A stretch of DNA of 64,000 nt from Colwellia ponticola (GCF_005885605.1 NZ_SZVP01000001.1:62001-126000), one strand, 5' to 3'. Shown: positions 42,883 through 51,693, numbered from the stretch's first letter. Notes: generated from the sequence alone by a model not told the origin. A program made the numbers and translations.

Positions 42883-43017
42883 TCGCTATTATTTTGTTCA
42901 GTGTTTTTCCTTGCTCATTTTATAACTCGTTAATGTACATAAAAAGCTCACAAAAAACAGATGTGCTGCAAAAAGCAGCAAACAAACACTTTTTATTAAA
43001 AAGTTGGTAAAAAAGGG

Positions 43018-43046
43018 TTGACGAGATAAAAGAAAAACAGTTTAAT
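43018..43046 (+). promoter_or_regulatory. Promoter of the tRNA-Phe/tRNA-Thr cluster
   Basis: TTGACG and TTTAAT are spaced by 17 bp and followed by a GC-rich discriminator ACGCCCC, as in stable-RNA promoters under stringent control. The tRNA-Phe starts 50 bp after the -10. Confidence 0.75.
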
Positions 43047-43096
43047 ACGCCCCGTCTTAACGAGGCAGCGAACTGCAGCCAAGTTAAACATGTTAA

Positions 43097-43172
43097 GCCC
43101 CGATAGCTCAGTTGGTAGAGCAGAGGATTGAAAATCCTCGTGTCCCTGGTTCAAATCCGGGTCGGGGCACCA
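43097..43172 (+). tRNA. tRNA-Phe (GAA)
   Basis: A complete 76-nt cloverleaf with encoded CCA and a GAA anticodon, identical over its full length to the minus-strand copy at 35548-35623. It leads a cluster with two tRNA-Thr genes. Nothing separates it from the first tRNA-Thr by way of a clear terminator, so a joint precursor is likely. Confidence 0.97.
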
Positions 43173-43283
43173 TTTTACAGAAGTACTACTAATTAATTTC
43201 TCGTTAATATTATTAAGTGATACTTCGGTGCCAAAAGTATTTAAGCCGTTATTTTAACTTAAATATTGCACACAGCTTTGTGT

Positions 43284-43359
<76 letters not shown>

Positions 43360-43384
43360 TTTATTCTCTTCTGAGAAGAAACCA

Positions 43385-43414
43385 AACCTTGACAGCAATG
43401 TTAAGGTTTTTTTT
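43385..43414 (+). terminator. Terminator after the first tRNA-Thr
   Basis: AACCTTGACA, GCAA loop, TGTTAAGGTT then eight Ts in total. One G-U pair in a 10-bp stem. Confidence 0.9.
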
Positions 43415-43535
43415 CACCTAAAGTTTAAGAGCAGATCTTACAAAGATATTACTCAATAAAAATATTAAATAATATTTCAGTGCCAAAAGTATTTAAGCCG
43501 TTATTTTAACTTAAATATTGCACACAGTTTTGTGT

Positions 43536-43611
<76 letters not shown>

Positions 43612-43636
43612 TTCATTCTCTTCTGAGAAGAAATCA

Positions 43637-43666
43637 AACCTTAACAGCATTGTTAAGGTTTTTTTT
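43637..43666 (+). terminator. Terminator after the second tRNA-Thr
   Basis: AACCTTAACA, GCAT loop, TGTTAAGGTT then a run of Ts. The stem is a perfect 10 bp, a duplicate of the terminator at 43385. Confidence 0.9.
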
Positions 43667-43690
43667 CGTCTGTAATTTATTAGATATTTA

Positions 43691-43767
43691 GCGACATACT
43701 GACGACCATACTGCTTGAATCAGTAACTCATTAAAGATCAGCAGTTCGATGCCAACAGTCGGCACCA
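43691..43767 (+). pseudogene. Decayed tRNA-Thr-like copy 1
   Basis: The 3' end CAGTCGGCACCA and the T-loop TTCGAT align with tRNA-Thr, but the 5' acceptor GCGACAT no longer pairs fully, the D-arm is lost and the anticodon arm is altered (CTTGAATCAG). It keeps the downstream trailer and terminator of the intact copies. It is identical to the copy at 43850-43926 and is unlikely to fold as a tRNA. Confidence 0.75.
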
Positions 43768-43792
43768 TTTATTCTCTTCTGAGAAGAAATCA

Positions 43793-43821
43793 AACCTTGA
43801 TAGCAATGTTAAGGTTTTTTT
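43793..43821 (+). terminator. Terminator after decayed tRNA copy 1
   Basis: AACCTTGATA, GCAA loop, TGTTAAGGTT and a T-run. It is the third copy of the array terminator and still looks intact. Confidence 0.8.
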
Positions 43822-43849
43822 CGTCTGTAATTTATTAGGTATTTACTTA

Positions 43850-43926
43850 GCGACATACTGACGACCATACTGCTTGAATCAGTAACTCATTAAAGATCAG
43901 CAGTTCGATGCCAACAGTCGGCACCA
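43850..43926 (+). pseudogene. Decayed tRNA-Thr-like copy 2
   Basis: A 77-bp copy identical to the one at 43691-43767, including the CCA end. The trailer resembles the others for about 10 bp (ATTCATTCTC) and then diverges, with no terminator. It marks the distal edge of the array. Confidence 0.75.
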
Positions 43927-44021
43927 TTCATTCTCTTCATATTGTCTGAAATAATAACCCTTTATTAATAATGGCTATGCCATTATCATCAAGTAATACT
44001 GTTTACACTTTAGGTACAATG

Positions 44022-44569
44022 ATGAAAAAGCTAATAACTGTTTTATTAACGCTATTAATAACGGCTTGTAGCACTACAAATACCACTAAGTTTGACTATA
44101 ACGAAAAAACTGACTTTTCATCACTTAACAGCTTTCAATTTAGTGAAAAAATCAGAAAACTGTTGATTCAAATCCCATTATGGATAACCGCATTAAAAAT
44201 GCTATTGAAAGTGCTTTAACACGCCAGCTTTTTACCCATCAAGCAGAGCCTGCTGATTTACAGGTAAGTTATCACTTTACTCAACAGGAAAAAGCCAATA
44301 ACTCATCATTTAGTATTGGCTTGGGTGGTGCTAAAATGGTCGGTAACGGTCGTGCTGGTATAGGTTTAAGCACCAGTATCCCTATTGACAGTGACGCCAC
44401 CATCATCACTAAAATATTTATCGATATCAGCCATAATAACACCGCTATTTGGCATGGTACTGATACCTATGAAGGCAAGGGAGATATGTCTTATCAAGAC
44501 AAGGAAGACGCTATTACTACAACAGTCAATCGCTTGCTAGCTAACTTCCCTCCGACTAAAAATAAATAA
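44022..44569 (+). pseudogene. DUF4136-like lipoprotein gene with a frameshift
   Basis: The first part encodes a lipoprotein signal (MKKLITVLLTLLITACSTT, lipobox LITAC) and a DUF4136-like start (FDYNEKTDFSSLNSFQFSEK). The second part continues in another frame (KNQKTVDSNPIMDNRIKNAI, then LQVSYHFT and WHGTDTYEGKGD), which fits the same family. Frames switch at the run of six As at 44146-44151; seven As would restore one continuous reading frame of about 180 codons, the usual family size. AGGT lies 6 nt before the ATG. It may be a true pseudogene, a slippage-dependent gene or a sequencing error. Family role: unknown outer-membrane or periplasmic lipoprotein. Confidence 0.75.
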
Positions 44570-44702
44570 GGTAAATAAAGCACTTAGCAATGCCCTGAAG
44601 GTTTACTCAGGCGTATTGCACCATGGTTAATTATTTAACAACTTTAGGCATTTTCACTTTCGTTAACCCATTATTTATTTTGTTATATTTGGTGAAATAC
44701 TC

Positions 44703-45013
44703 ATGGCTTTAGTAATTAGCGCTGTTCATAACACTCAAGCTACCTCATTAAGTCATCACACCCTACTTAGTGATATAGCTATTAATAACAGTAATCAATG
44801 GACAATTGAGAGTAGCTCACTATTGGTATGACAAAGATAAAGTCAGCTATGGAAGCACCTATTAATGCAATACAATTAAACACATTAGAAGGCAAGCAAT
44901 ATCAATTACTTGCTAGTAACATACAACAGTACTTAAATGACTTATTTACCCAGTAAAAATTAGCTAATGATGCCGATAAACAATTGCATGCTCTGCTCTA
45001 TAGCATTATGTAA
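44703..45013 (+). pseudogene. Decayed coding remnant of unknown family
   Basis: The 657-bp gap between the DUF4136-like gene and the transporter has no long frame, but parts look coding. An ATG at 44703 (with GGTGA upstream) opens 42 codons to a TGA that overlaps an ATG at 44828 (ATGA). That second frame runs 42 codons to TAA at 44954. Reading past the TAA gives another plausible stretch (KLANDADKQLHALLYSIM) to 45013. The pattern suggests a small protein gene broken by a frameshift and a stop. I do not recognise the family, and two very short real genes remain possible. Confidence 0.4.
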
Positions 45014-45226
45014 AATACTGAAAAGCTCCCTTTAACACTTCAACGATGTTAAGTAGCAGCCATTACAGCATTAAGCGTTATTATTTAGTCGTGCTAGTTA
45101 GTTGAATAATCCTCTAAAAAAGTGATAATAGCATCAATGCCATTAAATTTATTGACCCGATTAGCGCTTCAGTCGCGAGTTAAAAATAGTTATATATAAT
45201 AAATAAGCCCTTCCCCTGGAGAAAAC

Positions 45227-47401
45227 ATGCCATTAGTAAACCTATATCAAAAACTGAGCCCTTTTCAGCGGGTTATTATTGCGCTAATACTGGGTATAAG
45301 TACGGGTATTTTTGTAGGAGAGCCCGCGGGAAATATTGCCGTTATTGGCGATGTTTACATCCGCCTATTACAAATGACCGTATTACCTTATGTACTTGTC
45401 TCTATTATTGGTGGTCTAGGGCGTTTAGACAGTTCAATGGCTAGTCGCATTGGTATGCGCGCAGTCAAGGTTATTATTATTATGTGGTCGGCTGTAATGG
45501 CAACCCTATTACTACTTCCTTTAGCTTACCCTAACTGGCAAACCGCTGGTTTTTTCAGTACCAGTATGATTACTGAGCCCAGCACTTTTAATTTTGTAAA
45601 ACTGTATATTCCCAGTAATATTTTCGCCTCACTATCCGAAACCATTGTGCCCGCGGTTGTTCTCTTTTCATTGTTGATGGGGGTTGCCTTAATACAGGTG
45701 AAAAATAAAGAGACACTATTAACCTTAACCACAAATATTGGCGACAGTTTAATGAAGGTTGCCTCTTATGTAGCCAAATTAGCACCTTTAGGTATTTTTG
45801 CTATTTCAGCGGCTGCCGCTGGTACCTTAGAAGTGGAAGAGCTTGGTCGTCTACAAGTATTTTTATGGGTTTATATCATTGCCGCTGCCCTACTCGCTTT
45901 TGTATTTTTACCGTTACTGATTCATTGGGCTACGCCTTTCTCTTATCGTGAAATTTTATCCACCGCCGGTGAAGCCATGGTAACGGCATTGGCAACAGGG
46001 ACAGTATTAGTTGTTCTGCCTATGATAATAGAGCGTAGTAAAGAGTTATTAGCTAAGCATGGTATGGAATGTGAAGAAACAGACTCAACGGTAGATGTGT
46101 TAGTTCCTACCGCTTACAGTTTCCCAAGTACCGGTACTTTATTAGGTTTAGGTTTTATTCTATTTTCTGCTTGGTATGTTGGCACACCATTAGGAGATGA
46201 CGATTATATTTCTTTTGTGGTGATGGGTGCATTAACGGCCTTTGGTAGCATGGCTGTTGCTATTCCTTTTTTACTTAACTTTTTCGACTTACCTGCTGAT
46301 CAATTTCAATTGTACCTATTAGGTAGTGTTGTTACAGCGAGATTTGCAACCGGTTTAGCCGCATTACATGGCTTTGTGGTGACTTTATTAGTTGCCTCAG
46401 CAGTATTGAAAAAGCTTAGATGGCATAGAATGATGCAAGCCATTGGTATTCACTTAGCGGTGACATTTGGCGTGATGATTGCCACTGGCTTTATTTTAAA
46501 AGCAATGATCCCCTATAAATATGAAGGTATACAAACCTTTGAATCAATGAAAGCAATGAATACAATTACTGAGTTTGAATCCTATCAAACACTTACGCCA
46601 CTAGGGTACTTTGAGCAGCAACAACCTCGCCTTGAAGTCATCCTTGAACGTAAAAGCATCCGTGTTGGCTATTACGAAGCAAGTTTACCTTATGTTTTTA
46701 AAAATAAAGATAATCTTATGGTTGGCTTTGATATCGAAATCTTGACGCAGTTTGCTAAAGATTTAGATATTAAATTAGCAGTGATACGACTTGAAAGCAG
46801 CGCTAATGAAGCTGAGTTATTAGCTAATGGCAGCATTGATATAACGCTGGGCGGTCACACTATTACACCTAAGCGAGCCTTAGAAGTAACCTTCTCAGAT
46901 GCTTATACTTTCCACACAGTAGGTATATTAGTCAATGATGCTAAACGTGATAAGTTTGCGGATATTTCGACCATTGCAACCATAAAAGATTTAAATTTAG
47001 GTGTAGGACGTAGCAAGTACTACAAAGATATGGTTAAAGAGTACCTACCCAATGCCAAGCTAACACAATTAACGGATGAAGATTACGTAAGGCAATTTCT
47101 TAAAGGGCATTATAAAGGCATAGATGCCTTAATTTATTCCACTGAAGCTGGTTCCGCTTGGGCTATGCTGTACCCTAACTTTTCAGCCATTATACCTAAA
47201 GGTATGCAACTTAGAGCACCTGTTGCGTTTGTTATGCCAAAAGGTCAATTAGACTATGTACAATACATGAATACTTGGCTCAAACTAAAACAAGATAATG
47301 GTTTTCAAGATAAGGTATATGACTATTGGATTTTAGGTAAAAACCCTAAAGCCAAAAAACCACGTTGGTCAGTAATGAAAGATGTACTCGGCTGGATTTA
47401 G
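45227..47401 (+). CDS. Dicarboxylate/amino acid:cation symporter-like protein fused to a solute-binding domain
   Basis: The 724-residue product combines two families. Residues about 1-430 resemble the DAACS (GltP/SDF) sodium- or proton-coupled symporters, with several hydrophobic helices and the N-terminal LLQMTVLPYVLVSIIGGLGRL. Residues about 465-710 form a periplasmic solute-binding domain of the SBP_bac_3 type (KSIRVGYYEASLPYVF, GFDIEILTQFAKDL, NGSIDITLGGHTITPKRA, FSDAYTFHTVGILV). The transport core is unusual: the TM7 NMDGT signature appears replaced by YSFPSTGT, and the serine-rich hairpin by TALATGTVLVVLP. The substrate is probably an amino acid or carboxylate, but this is inference. 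GGAG lies 8 nt before the ATG. A strong terminator follows. Confidence 0.85.
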   Translation: MPLVNLYQKLSPFQRVIIALILGISTGIFVGEPAGNIAVIGDVYIRLLQMTVLPYVLVSIIGGLGRLDSSMASRIGMRAVKVIIIMWSAVMATLLLLPLAYPNWQTAGFFSTSMITEPSTFNFVKLYIPSNIFASLSETIVPAVVLFSLLMGVALIQVKNKETLLTLTTNIGDSLMKVASYVAKLAPLGIFAISAAAAGTLEVEELGRLQVFLWVYIIAAALLAFVFLPLLIHWATPFSYREILSTAGEAMVTALATGTVLVVLPMIIERSKELLAKHGMECEETDSTVDVLVPTAYSFPSTGTLLGLGFILFSAWYVGTPLGDDDYISFVVMGALTAFGSMAVAIPFLLNFFDLPADQFQLYLLGSVVTARFATGLAALHGFVVTLLVASAVLKKLRWHRMMQAIGIHLAVTFGVMIATGFILKAMIPYKYEGIQTFESMKAMNTITEFESYQTLTPLGYFEQQQPRLEVILERKSIRVGYYEASLPYVFKNKDNLMVGFDIEILTQFAKDLDIKLAVIRLESSANEAELLANGSIDITLGGHTITPKRALEVTFSDAYTFHTVGILVNDAKRDKFADISTIATIKDLNLGVGRSKYYKDMVKEYLPNAKLTQLTDEDYVRQFLKGHYKGIDALIYSTEAGSAWAMLYPNFSAIIPKGMQLRAPVAFVMPKGQLDYVQYMNTWLKLKQDNGFQDKVYDYWILGKNPKAKKPRWSVMKDVLGWI

Positions 47402-47430
47402 CTAATCCCACAATTACCTACTAGGCACAA

Positions 47431-47454
47431 AAAAAGCACCTTGTGGTGCTTTTT
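47431..47454. terminator. Bidirectional terminator between the fusion transporter and the convergent amidohydrolase gene
   Basis: AAAAAGCACC, loop TTGT, GGTGCTTTTT: a perfect 10-bp stem whose A and T flanks allow termination on both strands. Confidence 0.9.
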
Positions 47455-47473
47455 TATTATCTAGATAATAAGG

Positions 47474-48334
47474 CTAAGCTTTATTATTTTGCTTATGGTA
47501 GTTATTAATATACCACTGAGTATGTTGAGCAATAGTATCATTATACGCTTGCTTTAATGATGGCAACACCACAGTATTAGCCTGCCCAGTTAATTCATCC
47601 ATAAAAACTTTTTTAGTTTCAGTGGCTAACACTAATACTTGCTCGTATTTACCATGACAAAACGCCGCTAAATACCCTTTACCATAAAAAATATCATTTT
47701 CTGCTGCGATAACCTTTACGCTATCAACTTGCATACCCTGTAAGGCCGTTAACCAGCTATCAATAATAGCTCGCCACTGCTCACCTTTAACTGAGGTAGT
47801 CCCTACGTTAAATACCGGTAAATCTTGCCTTTCATGGCGCTTAAAATTATACGAGTGGTTGTCATAGACAACACATTGCCCAAAGTCTTCAATTAGCGCT
47901 TCAACAACGCCAGCAACAATGCGATAAAATTGCGCATGTTTCGCCTTACTTTTAGCAATCATGACTTCAGTTAAAGGTGTTGTCCAAATATCTTTGCCCC
48001 AAGCAGTTTCATAAACACATTCATCAGTATTACGATTTAAATCATATTCATAACGCGAATCGTGAGCAATTAAGGTGATCGCTTGTTTGGCAATAAAGCT
48101 CGCTGTGTGTGGGTCTTCTTCATAATAACGCGATGCTTTATCTAGTAAGCAATTTTCTTCAAGCTCTGCTCTAAAGTTGCTACCATCATGAATAGCAGCG
48201 GACATAGCTGGCAAATATTTCTCAATTTTAAGGGTGAAAGCTCCGCCGACTACTGTAGCTTCAAAACAGTGACGTCGCTTTATTTTATTAATAATTTCTT
48301 GTTCGGTGAGTTGTTTGGTGAGTTGTTCAGTCAC
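47474..48334 (-). CDS. N-formylglutamate amidohydrolase family protein
   Basis: The 286-residue protein matches the N-formylglutamate amidohydrolase family by ITLIAHDSRYEYDLNRNTDE (arginine- and aspartate-containing core), CVVYDNHSYN and GKGYLAAFCHGKYEQVLVLATE. These zinc enzymes act in histidine degradation or on related N-acyl amino acids; some family members have unknown substrates. No other histidine-utilisation (hut) gene is visible here, so a hut role is unsupported. It converges on the fusion transporter gene across a bidirectional terminator. The N-terminal TEQLTKQLTEQE is a short polar repeat. Confidence 0.8.
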   Translation of the reverse strand: MTEQLTKQLTEQEIINKIKRRHCFEATVVGGAFTLKIEKYLPAMSAAIHDGSNFRAELEENCLLDKASRYYEEDPHTASFIAKQAITLIAHDSRYEYDLNRNTDECVYETAWGKDIWTTPLTEVMIAKSKAKHAQFYRIVAGVVEALIEDFGQCVVYDNHSYNFKRHERQDLPVFNVGTTSVKGEQWRAIIDSWLTALQGMQVDSVKVIAAENDIFYGKGYLAAFCHGKYEQVLVLATETKKVFMDELTGQANTVVLPSLKQAYNDTIAQHTQWYINNYHKQNNKA

Positions 48335-48460
48335 AAAGGACTCCTTAGCGAATTTGCATAAGTTAATGCGTATATCTCAATCCCTGTAAAGTATACGACT
48401 ACGGGTAAGTACATGCGGTAAAAGGTTATTAACAACAGGTAAGTAACTAGTCATATATAA

Positions 48461-48919
48461 CTAGTTACTTACCTGTTTGAGTGTCTGTTTAAGTAAACGC
48501 TTCATCAGGGCATTATTATATTGATGAATGATCTTTTCACTAGTAAAGAGCTGCGGTAACTCAATAATAAAAATTAATATGACTAGTGTGATACCTACAA
48601 TAGGAAGCAGGTGGCTGAAATATAAAAAGCCTCCTATTATCATCATAATCAAATTAGCCAAGCCACGTTGCCACTTACCTAAATAAAAGTGGTGTAAGCC
48701 AGCGATAAAGACCCAGTTTAAGGCGGCATAAGTATCGGGATCTTTTACTTGGGCAACTTCTAACGCATAGTAATATTGTTTTTGTTCTCGACTCAGCTGA
48801 GCTATTTGCGCACGTAGTTGCTCTTCTTCTTGACGTAAAGACAATGTACGCATAATCGATTCCATAGTTATATCATTAATTTCTGTAACTTTCTGATCAT
48901 TGATACTCAGGACTGTCAT
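48461..48919 (-). CDS. TM2-domain-like small membrane protein with N-terminal coiled coil
   Basis: The 152-residue protein has a helical, Glu/Gln-rich N-terminal part (about 25-55, likely coiled coil). Two transmembrane segments typical of a TM2-type hairpin follow (AALNWVFIAGLHHFYLGKWQRGL, then IMMIIGGFLYF), and a further hydrophobic helix before a basic C-terminus. The GLHHFYLG motif is the TM2 hallmark. No function is established. It is the last gene of a small minus-strand operon after a YidD-like and a DUF4177 gene, 33 bp behind the former. Confidence 0.75.
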   Translation of the reverse strand: MTVLSINDQKVTEINDITMESIMRTLSLRQEEEQLRAQIAQLSREQKQYYYALEVAQVKDPDTYAALNWVFIAGLHHFYLGKWQRGLANLIMMIIGGFLYFSHLLPIVGITLVILIFIIELPQLFTSEKIIHQYNNALMKRLLKQTLKQVSN

Positions 48920-48952
48920 TCTTTACCGATGGTATTTTGCGCTTTTTGTTGG

Positions 48953-49183
48953 CTACTTATTCGGTACAGGATCATCAGTGATATTAACACAATCGGGGTT
49001 ATTACAACGTTTAATGCGCTTAACACCGATAATAACGCCTTTAACAACCCCAAACCGCTCAATCGCTTGATAGGTGTAATGCGAGCAGCTTGGGGTAAAG
49101 TTACAGCTAATAGCAAAGTGTTTAACTGAGCCACCTGTTTTTTGATAAAGACGGATAGCCTTTAATAAAGCTGTTTTAACCAC
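48953..49183 (-). CDS. yidD: YidD-like membrane protein insertion efficiency factor
   Basis: This 76-residue protein has the YidD signature CNFTPSCSHYTYQAIERFG followed by VVKGVIIGVKRIKRCN and DDPVP near the C-terminus. YidD is thought to assist YidC-mediated membrane insertion. It starts with GTG at 49183 and overlaps the DUF4177 stop by 8 bp, indicating coupling. The usual home of yidD is between rnpA and yidC; here it is in a different operon, so this may be an extra copy. The real yidD locus is outside the window. Confidence 0.85.
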   Translation of the reverse strand: MVKTALLKAIRLYQKTGGSVKHFAISCNFTPSCSHYTYQAIERFGVVKGVIIGVKRIKRCNNPDCVNITDDPVPNK

Positions 49184-49403
49184 GGCTTCGACCTAAAGTA
49201 ATAATGATGGCTTCTCGTGACCAAAATAACCAAAAGCGTTTTTGTTCTATTACTTGAAAAACGAGTTGCCAACCATCGGCTGCCTCTTGATTTAATGTTG
49301 CTTCTAAACGTTTTAACGGTAAACCACTAGAGCCTAACAATAACGTTCCACAACCACCTTCAGTAACATAAAGTACTTTGTATTCATCGTATTTACTCAT
49401 CAT
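49176..49403 (-). CDS. DUF4177 family protein
   Basis: This 75-residue protein belongs to DUF4177 by YKVLYVTEGGCGTLLLGSSG, LEATLNQEAADGWQLVFQVIEQKRFWLFW and a basic C-terminus. No function is known. Three starts overlap at the N-terminus (GTG 49406, ATG 49403, ATG 49400); AGAG lies 5 nt before the middle one. It is first in a three-gene operon with a YidD-like and a TM2-like membrane gene, so a membrane-related role is plausible inference. Confidence 0.8.
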   Translation of the reverse strand: MMSKYDEYKVLYVTEGGCGTLLLGSSGLPLKRLEATLNQEAADGWQLVFQVIEQKRFWLFWSREAIIITLGRSRG

Positions 49404-49655
49404 CACATCTCTATTTATGGTATTAAAAACTAGGGTTTATATAGTTTGCCTATTAATGTCAAAATATAAAAGCAAGATGATAATAACAAGTATTAGTTTT
49501 TTTGTGCTCTGTAATCACTAAAATTATTTCATAGTGTGTAATTATTTTATTACCTATATAGTGATAATTTATAAGGCTGAGTACTAGTCAAGCTACCGTT
49601 GCGGCTGGTAGAATCTTACTTACTATATTTCTTGAACATAAAAGAAGACATTGAG

Positions 49656-50381
49656 ATGGGCAGAGCATACCAAAACCGCAAATTATCCATGGCCAAAACT
49701 GCGGGGGCCAAAACTAAAGTTTACTCTAAGTACGGTAAAGCAATTTACGTTTGTGCTAAAAATGGTGGTGTTGACCCTGATGGTAACCTAGCGTTGCGTG
49801 GTTTAATTGATCGTGCAAAAAAAGATCAAGTCCCCACTCACGTTATAGATAATGCGCTTAAAAAAGCCTCTGGTGCTGGTGGTGAAGATTTTGTTGAAGC
49901 CCGCTATGAAGGTTACGGTCCTGGTAACTGTATGGTTATTATTGATTGCTTAACGGACAATGGTAACCGTACCATTAAAGATGTTCGTCAGTGTTTTACT
50001 AAGACAAACTCTAAAATAGGCACGTCTGGTTCAGTGTCACATATGTTCGACCAGCAAGCCGTTTTTGCTTTTCAAGGCGAAGATGATGAAAGTGTTTTAG
50101 AAACATTAATGATGGCTGACATCGACGTAACTGATGTTGAGTTAGAAGACGGAATTATCACCGTTTATGCCCCGCATACCGAGTTCTTTAAAATCAAAAC
50201 AGAATTTGCTAACTCAATGCCTGAGTATGATTTAGAAGTTGAAGAGATTTCGTGGATCCCACAAAACTATATTGATGTTGAAGGCGAAGAAAACTTAGCA
50301 AACTTTGAGAAATTTATCGCTATGTTAGATGATTGTGATGATGTGCAAAATGTTTATCATAATGCCGAAGTTAAAGCTTAA
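49656..50381 (+). CDS. YebC/PmpR family (TACO1-like) regulatory protein
   Basis: The 241-residue protein starts [20 protein letters not shown], typical of YebC/YeeN proteins, and contains NPDGN-like [36 protein letters not shown] and [18 protein letters not shown]. The family includes DNA-binding regulators (PmpR) and translation factors acting at poly-proline motifs. The second-copy type YeeN is the closer comparison by its N-terminus. The frame is open 19 codons further 5', but this ATG matches the family start. A terminator follows. Confidence 0.92.
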   Translation: MGRAYQNRKLSMAKTAGAKTKVYSKYGKAIYVCAKNGGVDPDGNLALRGLIDRAKKDQVPTHVIDNALKKASGAGGEDFVEARYEGYGPGNCMVIIDCLTDNGNRTIKDVRQCFTKTNSKIGTSGSVSHMFDQQAVFAFQGEDDESVLETLMMADIDVTDVELEDGIITVYAPHTEFFKIKTEFANSMPEYDLEVEEISWIPQNYIDVEGEENLANFEKFIAMLDDCDDVQNVYHNAEVKA

Positions 50382-50426
50382 TAAGCGAACTTAACCTCTG
50401 CCTTTACATAATTAAGCAATAGACAA

Positions 50427-50461
50427 CTAAAAAGCCAATATTACTCATATTGGCTTTTTAG
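50427..50461 (+). terminator. Terminator after the YebC-family gene
   Basis: CTAAAAAGCCAATA and TATTGGCTTTTTAG form a perfect 14-bp stem with a 7-base loop. The T-run lies in the 3' arm, and the A-run on the other side allows use by the convergent gene. Confidence 0.85.
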
Positions 50462-50523
50462 ATCTTAGTGCAGTAACTAACTCTTATTCATATGGATTAA
50501 CTGATATTTTTACTGATACCTTA

Positions 50524-51693
50524 CTATTCGTCATAAAGCGGTAGTACTTTGCCACTTAAGCTACCACGCCACTTTTTACCTTTTTCAATAAATAGTATTT
50601 CACCGTATTTGCCACGTTTAATACTTGAGTCTATCGCGATTACTCTGCCTTGATAACGTGTTTCAATCTGCTTTTGTGAGGTGTGACCAACAATTATGTG
50701 TTTAACATCAAAGTGCTTAAGTAGCATATCAATTTCTGCAGAAGTCGCGCCCTTGTCTTGAGCAAAGTAACCACGATACCAAATAGGACCGTTGCTTTTG
50801 TGTAAGAATTTAGCCCAGCCTTCCCTTGGCTGCTCAAGCTCAGCCTTAATTAAACTGTCTTTAAATACCGTATTAATATCAAGCAAGCTGCGCTTTTCAG
50901 TGGCTAAACTTGGATGAAACCCACCATGGGCAAAGAGCATATTATTTACTTTTACCAATACGGGTTTGCTTCGTAGCCAATTACCTAAAATACTATTTTG
51001 GCTAAATAACTGCTCAAAGGGTTTATTTAATCGTTGCGCTGTTTTTATATACTTGGGGTGTAAGTAGCGTAAATCACCATTAAGCACCATCACTTCATGA
51101 TTACCTAAGGTTAAATGAATACCGCCACCTGCTTGTTGCGCTTGTTGCTCTAAGTCGTATAAAAACCATAAAATCTCAGTCACCTTGTCACCGCGATCAA
51201 AAATATCACCGGTGATAACAAAATGGCCTTTGCCAAAAGCCCAATTTTTATTTTCATCAATAATGTTGTTATTGGTTAATAGTTCAATCATTACATCATA
51301 TTGACCATGAAAATCACTTAAGGCGGCCACAGGATAATCACCCGAAAATTCCAGTACTTTATTTTCTATACTAGTCAAAGCATGTATTTGAGCTGGCATG
51401 TTACAAGCCGAAATAGATAACGGAAAATTAACAGTCTCAGTAACACTTGTTACCACATCTCCTTGGCATAACCAATAAGACTCAAGCTGTTGTTGCTGGT
51501 TAACAAAAACATAGGGACCATCGTTCACTGGCGCTAATGTTGGTTTTATTACTGGCGTCGATATTATTGTTAATGCTTCAACCTTTGCTTTTTCAGCTGG
51601 CATGGAAAAAGCAAAAGTTGAAACACTGCTTGTTAGTAATAGCATTAATATCAGTGCGGTATTTCTAAAAACGAAAAAAGAAGAGTGAAACAT
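50524..51693 (-). CDS. Secreted PPP-type metallophosphatase (Shewanella-like phosphatase)
   Basis: The 389-residue product begins with a signal peptide (LILMLLLTSSVSTFAF) and has the metallophosphatase motifs in order: SDFHGQYD, GDIFDRGDK, LGNHEV, LFAHGGFHP and VGHTSQ. This arrangement fits the Shewanella-like PPP phosphatases, which bind two metal ions and dephosphorylate phosphoprotein or small substrates; a periplasmic location is implied. GGAG lies 6 nt before the ATG at 51693; a GTG 20 codons earlier is less likely. It is transcribed after the TonB-receptor gene, beyond a terminator. Confidence 0.88.
   Translation of the reverse strand: MFHSSFFVFRNTALILMLLLTSSVSTFAFSMPAEKAKVEALTIISTPVIKPTLAPVNDGPYVFVNQQQQLESYWLCQGDVVTSVTETVNFPLSISACNMPAQIHALTSIENKVLEFSGDYPVAALSDFHGQYDVMIELLTNNNIIDENKNWAFGKGHFVITGDIFDRGDKVTEILWFLYDLEQQAQQAGGGIHLTLGNHEVMVLNGDLRYLHPKYIKTAQRLNKPFEQLFSQNSILGNWLRSKPVLVKVNNMLFAHGGFHPSLATEKRSLLDINTVFKDSLIKAELEQPREGWAKFLHKSNGPIWYRGYFAQDKGATSAEIDMLLKHFDVKHIIVGHTSQKQIETRYQGRVIAIDSSIKRGKYGEILFIEKGKKWRGSLSGKVLPLYDE

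Noticed and set aside
48916-49134. 72-codon minus-strand frame
   Set aside because: It is another frame of the YidD-like gene, whose CNFTPSC motif is convincing; the hydrophobic look comes from frame shifting.
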